Shown: piece after piece, positions 52,980 to 60,772 of the stretch
Position numbering within the stretch: the first letter of the stretch is position 1
How the letters are laid out: each line of letters begins with the position of its first letter
Assembly (NCBI GenBank): GCA_035542575.1
Contig: DATKLE010000150.1
Location: forward strand, 5,861-69,860
Source of the DNA: JAIQET01 sp035542575
GTDB lineage: Bacteria > Acidobacteriota > Terriglobia > Terriglobales > Acidobacteriaceae
Length of the DNA: 64,000 nt
Reading direction: 5' to 3'
The notes under the pieces: model-generated
Told to the model about the DNA's origin: nothing
What the model saw: the letters and a program-made list of their open reading frames with translations, nothing else
Database searches by the model: none
Program-made: the position numbers and the translations under genes

Positions 52980-53288
52980 CTAACCGGCAGTCCCGTCGCG
53001 GACCGAAGCCGCCTGCGCTCTTTCTTCCAGCAATAGCCGCCGCAGGCTGCGCAGATCATTGAGGATGCGGCTGCTGCCGCGCAAGGACTGCTCCAGCTTC
53101 TCCAGCTTGTATTGCACCAACCGTAACGCCTGCAGACGGCGCTCAGACTTGGTCTCCACTGCCTTGGCAATGTCCGACTCGATGTCGCCGCGGGCCTCGG
53201 CGATCGCTTCGGCCAACAACTGAACGTACTCATGGGCATTCTCGAGACTGTCAAACGGGGTCTCGGACCGGCGGGTCATGCGCTCCAT
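52980..53288 (-). CDS. Small coiled-coil protein of unknown function
   Basis: The 102-residue, highly charged protein is predicted mostly helical: AHEYVQLLAEAIAEARGDIE, LQALRLVQYKLEKLEQSLRG and LNDLRSLRRLLLEERAQAA show heptad patterns. AAGGAG is 5 nt before the ATG, which supports translation. No family is recognised. It is convergent with the FecR gene, with 59 bp between. Confidence 0.72.
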   Translation of the reverse strand: MERMTRRSETPFDSLENAHEYVQLLAEAIAEARGDIESDIAKAVETKSERRLQALRLVQYKLEKLEQSLRGSSRILNDLRSLRRLLLEERAQAASVRDGTAG

Positions 53289-53343
53289 AGTACTCCTTTT
53301 GTGTACTATTGGAGCTCGGGGCTCGTAAATGCTCCTAGGGAGG

Positions 53344-53361
53344 GCCCGGTTTCAACCGGGC
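53344..53361. repeat. Perfect 8-bp palindromic hairpin
   Basis: GCCCGGTT-TC-AACCGGGC lies between two divergent genes, 74 nt before msrA. It may be an operator or a short repeat; no T-tract. Confidence 0.45.
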
Positions 53362-53434
53362 TGGTCGAGACCGGACTTGGTCTTGAGGTGCTCATCCGGC
53401 TGAATCCTCGGGCAAAGGAGCGCATCTGACTGCC

Positions 53435-53971
53435 ATGGCGACTGAAACGGCGATATTCGGCGGAGGTTGTTTCTGGTGTATTGAAGCAGTCTTCAAGCGG
53501 CTGGCAGGTGTGGAGTCCGCCGAGTCTGGCTACATGGGCGGACACGTGGACAATCCCACTTACCGCCAGGTGTGTGGCGGAGACACCGGCCATGTCGAGG
53601 TGGTGCAGGTGAAGTTCGATCCCAGCGTGATCTCCTACCGTGACCTGCTGGACGTGTTCTTCGCCGTCCATGACCCGACAACGCCCAACCGCCAGGGGAA
53701 TGATGTGGGAGAGCAGTACCGCTCGGTCATCTACACGACGTCCGACGAGCAGGAGAAGACAGCTGAGGAGACCATCGCGGAGCTGGACGCTGCCAAGGCC
53801 TACGGGCAGCCGATTGTGACCACAGTCGAACCCGCGGTCAAGTTCTACAAGGCCGAGTCCTACCATCAGGATTACTACGACAACAACCGCAACCAACCCT
53901 ACTGCCAGTTCGTGATCTCGCCGAAAGTGGCGAAGCTGGAAAAGAAGTTTCAGGAGAAGCTAAGGGCATAA
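53435..53971 (+). CDS. msrA: Peptide methionine sulfoxide reductase MsrA
   Basis: MsrA repairs oxidised methionine (S-sulfoxide). The catalytic motif GGGCFWCIEAVF is at residues 9-20, with GYMGGHVDNPTYRQVCGGDTGH, EVVQVKFDP, and the C-terminal YHQDYYDNNRNQPYC with a resolving cysteine. The length (178) is normal. msrB is not adjacent. A tRNA-Ser gene on the other strand follows after 7 bp. Confidence 0.96.
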   Translation: MATETAIFGGGCFWCIEAVFKRLAGVESAESGYMGGHVDNPTYRQVCGGDTGHVEVVQVKFDPSVISYRDLLDVFFAVHDPTTPNRQGNDVGEQYRSVIYTTSDEQEKTAEETIAELDAAKAYGQPIVTTVEPAVKFYKAESYHQDYYDNNRNQPYCQFVISPKVAKLEKKFQEKLRA

Positions 53972-53978
53972 GGATCTG

Positions 53979-54068
53979 GCGGAGAGGGAGGGATTCGAAC
54001 CCCCGATACCCGTTAAGGTATGTCCGCTTTCGAGGCGGATCGTTTCAACCGCTCACGCACCTCTCCGC
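53979..54068 (-). tRNA. tRNA-Ser (anticodon CGA)
   Basis: On the reverse strand the cloverleaf folds cleanly: acceptor GCGGAGA/TCTCCGC, anticodon loop CTCGAAA (CGA), a long variable arm typical of class II tRNAs, and a T-loop GGTTCGAATCC. No CCA is encoded. Its length is 90 nt. Confidence 0.95.
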
Positions 54069-54078
54069 GCCGGAAACC

Positions 54079-54153
54079 CGTCGTTAGTCGCTGGTCGTTG
54101 CTCGCTCGCCCTTGTCTAGGCTGTCATTTGCCAACGACGAACGACTAACGACG
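54079..54153. repeat. TCGTC-family inverted repeat between tRNA-Ser and tadA
   Basis: CGTCGTTAGTCGCTGGTCGT (54079 onwards) is mirrored by CCAACGACGAACGACTAACG (54131-54150). The right arm supplies the TAG stop (54147-54145) of tadA on the reverse strand. Confidence 0.75.
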
Positions 54154-54597
54154 TGCTCTAAAGAACTGCTGCAATAGCTCTGCGCATCTCCCCGCCAGCA
54201 CTCCGCTGCGCACCTCCATCCGATGATTCAGGCTGGGATGGTTCAGCACCTGCATCACCGAGTGCACCGCGCCGGCCTTGGGGTCGTCGGCGCCGTAGAC
54301 CAGGCGTTTCAGCCGCGCGTGCACCATTGCGCCCGCACACATGGCACACGGCTCAATTGTAGCAAACAGCTCGCAGTCTCCCAGACGATGGTTGCCAACG
54401 GCGGCGCCAGCTTCGCGCAGCGCGATGATCTCAGCGTGGGCTGTGGGATCGGAGTCGGTGAGATTGCGGTTCCAGCCTCGTCCGACGACCTTGCCCTCGC
54501 ACACTACGACCGCTCCTACCGGCACTTCGCCGGCGTCCAGTGCGCGCTGCGCCGCGCGCAGGGCTTCTTCCATCAGGAGTTCGTCCGCGCCAGCCAC
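54145..54597 (-). CDS. tadA: tRNA adenosine deaminase
   Basis: TadA converts A34 to inosine in tRNA-Arg. The zinc motif PTAHAEIIALREA and the PCAMCAGAMVHARL block are intact, and the C-terminus has the VRSGVLAGRCAELLQQFF helix. The start is uncertain: the GTG at 54597 gives a normal family start (VAGADELLMEEALRAAQ), while the GTG at 54639 adds 14 atypical residues. The last residues and the TAG stop come from a TCGTC-family repeat. Confidence 0.92.
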   Translation of the reverse strand: MAGADELLMEEALRAAQRALDAGEVPVGAVVVCEGKVVGRGWNRNLTDSDPTAHAEIIALREAGAAVGNHRLGDCELFATIEPCAMCAGAMVHARLKRLVYGADDPKAGAVHSVMQVLNHPSLNHRMEVRSGVLAGRCAELLQQFFRARR

Positions 54598-54607
54598 CAC
54601 CACGACA

Positions 54608-54808
54608 TTGTATCCGGGGGGAGGCGCTTCCGCGCGCACCCAGAATGCCGGACGGCCTGTTACCTTCAGTTTGCCCGTCTCGAAGGAAATCGTTGCAGAA
54701 GTAACCTTCAGGGGTGGTCGGGTAGAGAGCGCCCATTTACAGACTTTGGCGAAATATCTGGAATTGATGAAAGAGGCTATTGACGCTACCCCCAGCCAAG
54801 AGAGTTGA
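54608..54808 (+). CDS. Possible small conserved-looking protein
   Basis: An open frame on the forward strand ends RPVTFSLPVSKEIVAEVTFRGG, then LQTLAKYLELMKEAID and a stop at 54808. The amphipathic beta-then-helix pattern and codon use look like a true protein. A TTG at 54608 is the only plausible start, without a clear ribosome site. It lies directly before nuoI (102 bp) and divergent to tadA. Unknown function. Confidence 0.42.
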   Translation: MYPGGGASARTQNAGRPVTFSLPVSKEIVAEVTFRGGRVESAHLQTLAKYLELMKEAIDATPSQES

Positions 54809-54910
54809 CGGGCATGTATCTTGCCAGACTTGAACGGCTTTCAACGCAATATTAGGACACTACCCACCCCGCTTTGGGCGTTTCCCTCGCTGGTGGTATT
54901 CTCTTACGTT

Positions 54911-55372
54911 ATGGGCATGCCGAATCTGCTCCGCAAAGTGCTCCTGGTGGACCTGCTCCAGGGCCTGAAGGTCACGTTCCGCTACCAGGATCCCAAAGAG
55001 ATCTACACTGAGCAGTATCCGCTGCAGCGGCCGCAGGTGGCCGAGCGCTATCGCGGCGCGCCCCGGCTCAATGTCAATCCCGATACCAATGAGACCATGT
55101 GCATTGCCTGCGACCTGTGCGCGCTGGCCTGCCCTGAACACCTGATCGTGGTCTCCAGCGAGCGCAACGAGAAGACCCGCCGCAAGGAACTCACCACCTT
55201 CACCTACGACCTCAGCCGCTGCATGTTCTGCGGTCTCTGCGAGGATGCTTGCCCCACCGACGCGTTGGAGTTGACCCAGGACTTCGAGCTGGCCAACTAC
55301 ACCCGCGAAGGCGCGATCTGGGACCGCGAAACCCTGGAGAAGGGTCCGCAGCCAACGCAGTATCGTAGGTAG
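54911..55372 (+). CDS. nuoI: NADH-quinone oxidoreductase subunit I (8Fe ferredoxin type)
   Basis: The 153-residue protein has two [4Fe-4S] motifs: CIACDLCALACPEH and CMFCGLCEDACPTDALEL. With LLQGLKVTFRYQDPKEIYTEQYP it matches NuoI of complex I, which carries clusters N6a and N6b. The start is taken at ATG 54911, as the longer frame from 54821 has extra N-terminal residues. Like nuoB at 4692 it stands alone. Its TAG stop begins a TCGTC-family repeat. Confidence 0.9.
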   Translation: MGMPNLLRKVLLVDLLQGLKVTFRYQDPKEIYTEQYPLQRPQVAERYRGAPRLNVNPDTNETMCIACDLCALACPEHLIVVSSERNEKTRRKELTTFTYDLSRCMFCGLCEDACPTDALELTQDFELANYTREGAIWDRETLEKGPQPTQYRR

Positions 55373-55394
55373 TCGTCGGTCGTCAGTCGTCAGC
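55370..55394. repeat. TCGTC-family repeat at a stop codon
   Basis: TAGTCGTCGGTCGTCAGTCG (from 55370) starts at the nuoI stop codon. No second arm is visible before the kinase gene at 55470. Confidence 0.7.
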
Positions 55395-55469
55395 AAGAAC
55401 CCTCTACAGCGAACAGTCCCGGCGCTGCCTTGCCTCAGAGTTCGTGCTACATTTCCTTCAGCGAACCTC

Positions 55470-56822
55470 ATGGACAACGGTCTCATCCTGATCAATCTGC
55501 TGATCAAGCTCGGCGTCGCGGCCGCCGTGGCCAGCGCGCTGGTGCGCTCGGTCGAGTTCAAGTCTCTGCTGTTTCGCGAAGAGCGCTCACTGAAACAGAA
55601 GATCTATCTCGCGCTATGGATCGGTATCCCTCTGGCCCTGGGCGTGTGGATCCGCTTCAGCGCCAAGAGCTTCTCTGCCGGCGACCTGTCGTTCGAGACG
55701 GTGATTCTGCTGGGCGTGATCGCCGGACGCCTGACCGGCGTGCTGGGCGCGGTCGTGATCAGTCTTCCCGCGCTGCTGCACGGCGAGTGGGCCACCATGC
55801 CCTTCATGGTTCTTTGCGGCTTTCTCGCCGGACAGTTGCGGGAGATGGCCCCCGACCGCGAGGACATCTGGTCGTTTTCTCCCTTCATTGATTTGAGTCT
55901 GTACCGCATGATCCGGCGCAACCTGCCCACGCCGCGTATCTTCGACTGGCAGGTCATGTTCTTTGTGACCATCGTGGCCTTGCGTTTCGTACACAGCGAA
56001 CTCTTCCGCGTCCTGCCGCACAGCACCTACAGCCTGGAGAGCCCCAATCTCTGGGTGGAGGTAGCGATCTACGCCACCTCGGTCACGGTAGTGGGCACCG
56101 AGCTCAAAATCTGGAACAGCGTGCGCATCCAGATCAAGCTGGAGGAACAGGAGCGGCTGCTGCTGCATGCGCGGATGGAGGCGCTGCAGAACCAGATCAA
56201 TCCCCACTTCCTCTTCAATACCCTGAACTCGGTCTCCTCGCTGGTGCGCTTTGATCCCGATACCGCGCGCGAAATGATCATCAAGCTGGCCAACATTCTC
56301 CGCCGGTTGCTGAACAGCAGCGACGCCTTCGTCCCCCTGCGCGAAGAGCTGGAGTTCATTGACGACTACCTCGACATCGAAGTGGTGCGCTTCGGCCGCG
56401 ACAAGCTGCAGGTGGTGAAGGAGCTGGAGCCGGCCTCGCTCGACACCATGGTGCCCAGCATGTTGCTGCAGCCGCTGGTGGAGAACTCCCTCAAGCACGG
56501 ACTTGCCTCCAAGATTGACGGCGGAACGATCTTTTTGCGCAGCCGGCTGGCAGAGGCCCGGTTGATCATCGAGGTTGAGGACAACGGCGTGGGCATGGGC
56601 TCAGCCACCCTGCTGGAGCGTCCTACCGGCCTGGGGGGTACCGGGATTGGGATGGCCAACGTCGCCGAGCGGCTGAAGGTGTTCTATGGCGATACCGCGC
56701 GTATGACCATCGACAGCCACGAAGGGAAGGGAACTCTGGTTCGGCTGCGTTTGCCGGTATTGCAAACTGCAGGCGCGATCCCGACCACGCTTTACGAAGA
56801 GCGCTCCAGCACCCGCCGGTAG
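55470..56822 (+). CDS. LytS/YehU-type membrane sensor histidine kinase
   Basis: The 450-residue protein has five or six N-terminal helices (5TM-5TMR_LYT-like; about residues 5-215), a short coiled linker, then the His_kinase domain with phospho-acceptor LQNQINPHFLFNTLNSVSSL (the H in PHFLFN) and the ATPase N box PLVENSLKHGLASK and G box VEDNGVGMG. Such kinases usually pair with a LytTR response regulator. None is adjacent. Its 3' end overlaps the convergent bshA by 31 bp. Confidence 0.88.
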   Translation: MDNGLILINLLIKLGVAAAVASALVRSVEFKSLLFREERSLKQKIYLALWIGIPLALGVWIRFSAKSFSAGDLSFETVILLGVIAGRLTGVLGAVVISLPALLHGEWATMPFMVLCGFLAGQLREMAPDREDIWSFSPFIDLSLYRMIRRNLPTPRIFDWQVMFFVTIVALRFVHSELFRVLPHSTYSLESPNLWVEVAIYATSVTVVGTELKIWNSVRIQIKLEEQERLLLHARMEALQNQINPHFLFNTLNSVSSLVRFDPDTAREMIIKLANILRRLLNSSDAFVPLREELEFIDDYLDIEVVRFGRDKLQVVKELEPASLDTMVPSMLLQPLVENSLKHGLASKIDGGTIFLRSRLAEARLIIEVEDNGVGMGSATLLERPTGLGGTGIGMANVAERLKVFYGDTARMTIDSHEGKGTLVRLRLPVLQTAGAIPTTLYEERSSTRR

Positions 56823-57934
56823 AAGTCCTCATATTGCGGAATAATCTTGCTGGCGCAGAAGCGCGACTGCGCCACTCCCCGCGATGCTTTGGCCATTTTC
56901 TGCAACGCCGCCTGGTCGCTGAGCAGTTCGATGGCATGGCGCGCCATGGTGTCCACGTCACCTACGTCGGCCAGGTAGCCGCTCACCCCGTGCTCGATCA
57001 CTTCGGGAATCCCGCCCACCCGGGTGGCGATGGGCACCACCTCGCAGGCCATGGCTTCCAGCGCCGCCAGCCCGAACGACTCCAGTTCGCTGGGCAGCAG
57101 CATGATGTCGGCCAACGGGAGCTGTTCGTAAATCTGGTCCTGCTTGCCCAGAAACAGCACATCGTCGTGGATTCCTTTTTGCACCGCCAGCCATTCGGCG
57201 CGCGAGCGGTCGGGACCATCCCCGATCAGCAACAGCTTGGACGGAATTTTCTTGCGTACCCGGTCAAAGATTTCGATGGTGTCGGTGACCCGTTTCACCG
57301 GTCGAAAGTTCGAGAGATGCACCAGGACACGTTCTTCTTTGGGCGCGTACTCCGCCCGCCGCTGTGCCGCCTCGGAATCGCGCACGTAGACATCGCAATT
57401 GACGAAGTTGTAGATCACCTGGATCCTGTTCCGCACATCGAACTCTCGCACGGTGCGCGCCCGCAGGTATTCCGAGATGGCGGTCACACCATCGCTCTGC
57501 TCGATGGAGAATCGCGTGATCGGCAGATACGAACGGTCCAGGCCAACCAGGGTAATGTCGGTGCCATGGAGCGTGGTGACGAAGGGTAGCCTGCGTCCGC
57601 GTGGCTTGGCCGCCAGCATCTGCTTCGCCAGCAAGGCGCTCACCGAATGGGGAATCGCATAGTGCACATGCAGGAGGTCGAGATCATACAGCTCCGAAAC
57701 TTCCGCCATGCGGGTGGCCAGCGCCAGATCGTACGGCGGATAGTCGAACAGGGGATACCGCGAAACTTCCACTTCGTGGTAATGGATGTTGGGATGAGGG
57801 TCGGTCAGCCGGATGGGCTGAGCATAGGAGATGAAGTGGATCTCGTGTCCGCGCTCGGCCAGTTCGAGCCCCAGTTCGGTTGCCACCACCCCGCTGCCAC
57901 CGTAGGTTGGGTAACAGGTGATCCCGATCTTCAT
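56792..57934 (-). CDS. bshA: Bacillithiol biosynthesis glycosyltransferase BshA
   Basis: BshA (GT4) joins GlcNAc to L-malate, the first step of bacillithiol synthesis. The N-terminal MKIGITCYPTYGGSGVVATE and HEIHFISYAQPIRL match family starts; the C-terminal GT4 block has VLVHLSNFRPVKR and PSELESFGLAALEAMA, with the catalytic EX7E. The ATG at 57934 begins the fold. bshB1 is at 29934. No neighbouring genes of the pathway are present here. Confidence 0.88.
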   Translation of the reverse strand: MKIGITCYPTYGGSGVVATELGLELAERGHEIHFISYAQPIRLTDPHPNIHYHEVEVSRYPLFDYPPYDLALATRMAEVSELYDLDLLHVHYAIPHSVSALLAKQMLAAKPRGRRLPFVTTLHGTDITLVGLDRSYLPITRFSIEQSDGVTAISEYLRARTVREFDVRNRIQVIYNFVNCDVYVRDSEAAQRRAEYAPKEERVLVHLSNFRPVKRVTDTIEIFDRVRKKIPSKLLLIGDGPDRSRAEWLAVQKGIHDDVLFLGKQDQIYEQLPLADIMLLPSELESFGLAALEAMACEVVPIATRVGGIPEVIEHGVSGYLADVGDVDTMARHAIELLSDQAALQKMAKASRGVAQSRFCASKIIPQYEDFYRRVLERSS

Positions 57935-58032
57935 GCAGTCCTTTCCCGCCGACTGCCGGGTCTTTCCCATTCGATGGAAACGGAGAAGCCTGGATTCACA
58001 TTTTGAATGAGGGCTGCAGAAACAAGCGCGAC

Positions 58033-58713
58033 CTACGAGTTCTTCGGCGGCCCCCCGCCCAGGCCGGTGACGGTGGTATCGAGCGCCTCGATCAGCCGCT
58101 GAAAACGCTGCTGTGCTGTCTCGTCCAAGCCCACAAACTCAATCCCCATGCCCACCCCGGGATCGCAAGCCCTCACAATACCGACGGTGCTGACCTTTTC
58201 TGACTCCATCCAGAAAGTGATCTGCACAGTGGTTCCCAGAGGAAACGGAAGCAGGGTCTCAACATAACAGCCACGGCCGCTGATGTCGGTCGCGCTGGTG
58301 CGCATATTGGAGCCGCCCCCGCGCTCATCGTGAATCTCCAGCGGGAAGCGAATCCTGTGGCGGACGAATTTTCTCTTGTTCAGGGCAGCGGCTGCGGGCT
58401 GCGCCGCCGGCTGGGCAAGCTCTTGCGTCCACGGACACCCCTGACCCTCGAGCAGCTTCACGCCGGCCTGGATCTTGTGCAGCGGCCCGCCATCGATGAC
58501 CCAGACCACCCGGACCCGGGCTTTCTTGTCCCCATTCTGCACGCCAATCACGTCGCCGGCGCTGAGCTTGCGCTCCAGGCCGGAGAGTTGCGCACCCACG
58601 CTGCTGATGTTGTCCGCGTGCGCATTCTGAAAGAAGGTGTGACCCTCCGCATCCATACCCCACACCCGTACCAGAAGGTCTGCGCGAACGCGTGGCTCAG
58701 GTCGGTCTTGCAT
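58033..58713 (-). CDS. Tandem PilZ-domain protein (c-di-GMP effector type)
   Basis: The 226-residue protein has a C-terminal PilZ domain (about residues 112-215) with the RKFVRHRIRFPLEI arginine motif and the DISGRGCYVE loop that bind cyclic di-GMP. The N-terminal half (RPEPRVRADLLVRVW then NISSVGAQL) looks like a second, degenerate PilZ domain. A Pro/Ala-rich linker separates them. It may act in motility or exopolysaccharide control. No partner gene is adjacent. Confidence 0.83.
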   Translation of the reverse strand: MQDRPEPRVRADLLVRVWGMDAEGHTFFQNAHADNISSVGAQLSGLERKLSAGDVIGVQNGDKKARVRVVWVIDGGPLHKIQAGVKLLEGQGCPWTQELAQPAAQPAAAALNKRKFVRHRIRFPLEIHDERGGGSNMRTSATDISGRGCYVETLLPFPLGTTVQITFWMESEKVSTVGIVRACDPGVGMGIEFVGLDETAQQRFQRLIEALDTTVTGLGGGPPKNS

Positions 58714-58814
58714 GCAATCCCGGCTACCATGATACCCCGGTGAAAACCGCCATAGAGTTACGAAGGTAGCTACTGCTTCCAGACACTTGTTCAGCCCCGC
58801 AGGCGACTGGCGAT

Positions 58815-59675
58815 TTACGCCAGGTCGGCATAGGAGATCAGGTCAATGCCGCCCGCGGCCAGCAGCTCCCGGGTGGATAGGGAGGTCAGCAACCGCAGTT
58901 CGCGGGTCCGCGATTCCTTGAGCCGGGTCCGCACGGCCTGCAGTTGAGCATCGTCGTAGCCGGGATGGCAGACAAATTCCCAGGTCCCTTCGGGGAGCTT
59001 CTCAACGATAGAGTGGAACAGCCCTTCACCCAGAGCCCCGGTGGCTACAATGCCGAGAGTGCCGTCGGGTGTGAGCATGCCCGCTTCTTTCACCGCCCGC
59101 CGGAACCTTCCCGCCAGGCCGCGTAATGCTCCGACCTCCAGCCACCGTTTCCATAAGATTGGCCGAGCAGCCACTTGGGTGAGCTGGATCACGTCAAACG
59201 GGTTGCGCAGCGCCCGGACGCCGCACGCTTTCGCTGCCCGCAACATCGGGTCGAGCACTTGGGGGAGCATGTGGGTGTGTTTGTGCGTGTCCAGATGAGA
59301 GACCGCGAGCCCTGTGGACTGAATTCTTCGAATCTGCGCGGTGACTTCTGCTTCGATTTGATCGGGCTTTAGCCTTCGGCAGATCGCCCGCCGAATAAAA
59401 GTGCCCAACCCATCCCGGAAGCGCACCTGGTCGTGTGCCAGGAGGCTTGGCACCTGGGACGGATTCAACACCGGAGCCCCATCCACCAACACCACGTGAC
59501 AGCCGAGGCCGAGCCGCGGTGAGGCTTGCGCCAGCCGCACAGCTTCCGCAAACGCCGGCCCGTTCGCCATCAGGGTGGTCGACGTAACCACCCCGTGCCC
59601 GTGCGCCTCCACGATGGCGCGATTCACCCCGGAGGTGAGGCCGAAATCATCGGCGTTGATGATCAAGCGGCGCAC
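58815..59675 (-). CDS. ChbG/HpnK family carbohydrate deacetylase (YdjC-like)
   Basis: The 286-residue protein opens with the YdjC motif LIINADDFGLTSGVN, and the metal-binding HLDTHKHTHMLP and late FVCHPGYDDAQ are present. HpnK is a member implicated in hopanoid synthesis; ChbG removes acetyl groups from chitooligosaccharides. No hopanoid genes are adjacent, so the narrower role is open. The start is GTG at 59675. The tRNA-Val/Asp promoter lies directly downstream on the other strand. Confidence 0.85.
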   Translation of the reverse strand: MRRLIINADDFGLTSGVNRAIVEAHGHGVVTSTTLMANGPAFAEAVRLAQASPRLGLGCHVVLVDGAPVLNPSQVPSLLAHDQVRFRDGLGTFIRRAICRRLKPDQIEAEVTAQIRRIQSTGLAVSHLDTHKHTHMLPQVLDPMLRAAKACGVRALRNPFDVIQLTQVAARPILWKRWLEVGALRGLAGRFRRAVKEAGMLTPDGTLGIVATGALGEGLFHSIVEKLPEGTWEFVCHPGYDDAQLQAVRTRLKESRTRELRLLTSLSTRELLAAGGIDLISYADLA

Positions 59676-59713
59676 GCGAGCAGTCTAACAGGATGTCTGC
59701 TGCCCACCCTTCA

Positions 59714-59743
59714 TTGACCGCCGTTTCCGCGCTCACGTATACT
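59714..59743 (+). promoter_or_regulatory. Strong promoter of the tRNA-Val/tRNA-Asp pair
   Basis: TTGACC (59714-59719) and TATACT (59738-59743) are 18 nt apart and 60 nt before tRNA-Val. Confidence 0.7.
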
Positions 59744-59802
59744 CAACAGGAGTAGAGATTCCCCTCATCCTTCGAGGTCTTGAGGCTCCCACCGGGAGCG
59801 AG

Positions 59803-59879
59803 GGGCGGTTAGCTCAGCTGGTTAGAGCGCCTGCCTTACAAGCAGGAGGTCGCAGGTTCGAGTCCTGCACTGCCCACCA
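59803..59879 (+). tRNA. tRNA-Val (anticodon TAC)
   Basis: Acceptor GGGCGGT/ACTGCCC, anticodon loop CTTACAA with TAC, T-loop GGTTCGAGTCC. CCA is encoded. Confidence 0.96.
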
Positions 59880-59903
59880 GTTCGGCGGTTCCGGTCATCA
59901 ACC

Positions 59904-59980
59904 GGGGACGTAGTTCAGTTGGTTAGAACGCTGCCCTGTCACGGCAGAGGCCGCGGGTTCGAGTCCCGTCGTCCCCGCCA
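59904..59980 (+). tRNA. tRNA-Asp (anticodon GTC)
   Basis: Acceptor GGGGACG/CGTCCCC, anticodon loop CTGTCAC with GTC, T-loop GGTTCGAGTCC, discriminator G and encoded CCA. It lies 24 bp after tRNA-Val. The broken integrase gene starts 75 bp downstream, so its 3' end is the probable attachment site. Confidence 0.96.
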
Positions 59981-60054
59981 TTCCTTTCAAGCACTTGCAA
60001 GACACCCAGAAAACCAATCTGGGTCCGTTTGGGTCCAATAAGAAAAATTCCTCC

Positions 60055-60288
60055 CTAATGGACCAATTTTGATTTGCTTCCCGAGAACAGGCCGGCCGGC
60101 AAAATCGCACCCACCAGTTTGTCCTGTGCCAACCGCTTGCTCTCCGCTGTGGCCTGCAGATATTTGTTGGTCACATGCAGATTGCTGTGGCGCAGGTAGT
60201 CGCGAATGGTGAGTTGATGTTCCCCCATGTCGGCCAGCATCGTTCCCACTGTGTGGCGAAACGTGTGCCAGCCGACGCCGGGGCGCAC
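60055..60288 (-). pseudogene. C-terminal fragment of a tyrosine recombinase (integrase)
   Basis: The 77-residue open frame has the catalytic C-terminal core: GWHTFRHTVGTML (the second catalytic Arg with its His), LRHSNLHVTNKYLQ with the nucleophile Tyr. The first Arg/Lys region and the N-terminal DNA-binding domains are missing, since the frame closes with a stop just upstream (near 60318), at the junction with the next fragment. The orientation, pointing toward tRNA-Asp, is typical of integrases next to their att site. Confidence 0.82.
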
Positions 60289-60292
60289 CGGA

Positions 60293-60627
60293 AGGTGATC
60301 GCAGCCATTGGCGACGGCTCATTCCAATACTCGATTCAATCTCTCTGGACGGCCGCGCAACTGCGCCTTCCGATGTTGATCGTCGTCCCGCGCAACGACG
60401 AATATTGCATTCTCAAATCGTTCGCCGTACTGGCAGAGACGCTCGGAGTTCCGGGCCTAGACATCCTTGGTTTCGACGTTGTCTCAATTGCGAAGGGCTA
60501 TGGGTGCGATGCCGCCCGCCTCGATGATCTTGACTCGATCAAGAAGGCGGCGGTCGCGGCCTGGAGCAAATCGACACCGACAGTCCTCGAGATCCCCATA
60601 TCTGCGCAAGTACCGTCACTGATCTGA
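60293..60627 (+). pseudogene. C-terminal fragment of a ThDP-dependent enzyme (benzoylformate-decarboxylase-like)
   Basis: The frame reads KVIAAIGDGSFQYSIQSLWT, the ThDP motif (GDGS...) of the pyruvate-decarboxylase/benzoylformate-decarboxylase family, continues through PMLIVVPRNDEYCILKSF, and ends in STPTVLEIPIS. Only about the last 110 residues of a ~530-residue enzyme are present. Its 5' end meets the integrase fragment at about 60285-60293, without overlap in homology. Confidence 0.82.
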
Positions 60628-60673
60628 TGATGGGTGCCTCGGAGACGCGTAGCCCGATGCCTGGAGAAAAGTC

Positions 60674-60772
60674 GTGAGCGAGACACCTGTTGTTCATTTG
60701 GCGCGACACGGCGAGACGGCCTGGAACCTTACGGGCCAGCACATGGGACGAATCGATATGCCGCTAGGACCA
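60674..60772 (+). pseudogene. N-terminal fragment of a histidine phosphatase (PGAM-like)
   Basis: A GTG start with a GGAGAAAA site leads to VVHLARHGETAWNLTGQHMG, the catalytic RHG motif of the phosphoglycerate-mutase superfamily. Homology stops near residue 33 (MPLGPE) where the frame enters the 3' end of the CYTH-CHAD gene. So only the first 100 bp remain. Confidence 0.75.

Noticed and set aside
5842..55394. CRISPR-like arrays
   Set aside because: Repeat words are short, directly iterated and inverted in pairs, without regular unique spacers or cas genes.
59898..60110. A 70-residue reverse frame over tRNA-Asp
   Set aside because: It is antisense translation of the tRNA, a common artefact.
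60175..60292. N-terminal part of the 150-residue frame before the ThDP fragment
   Set aside because: It is antisense to the integrase fragment; homology to ThDP enzymes begins only near 60293.
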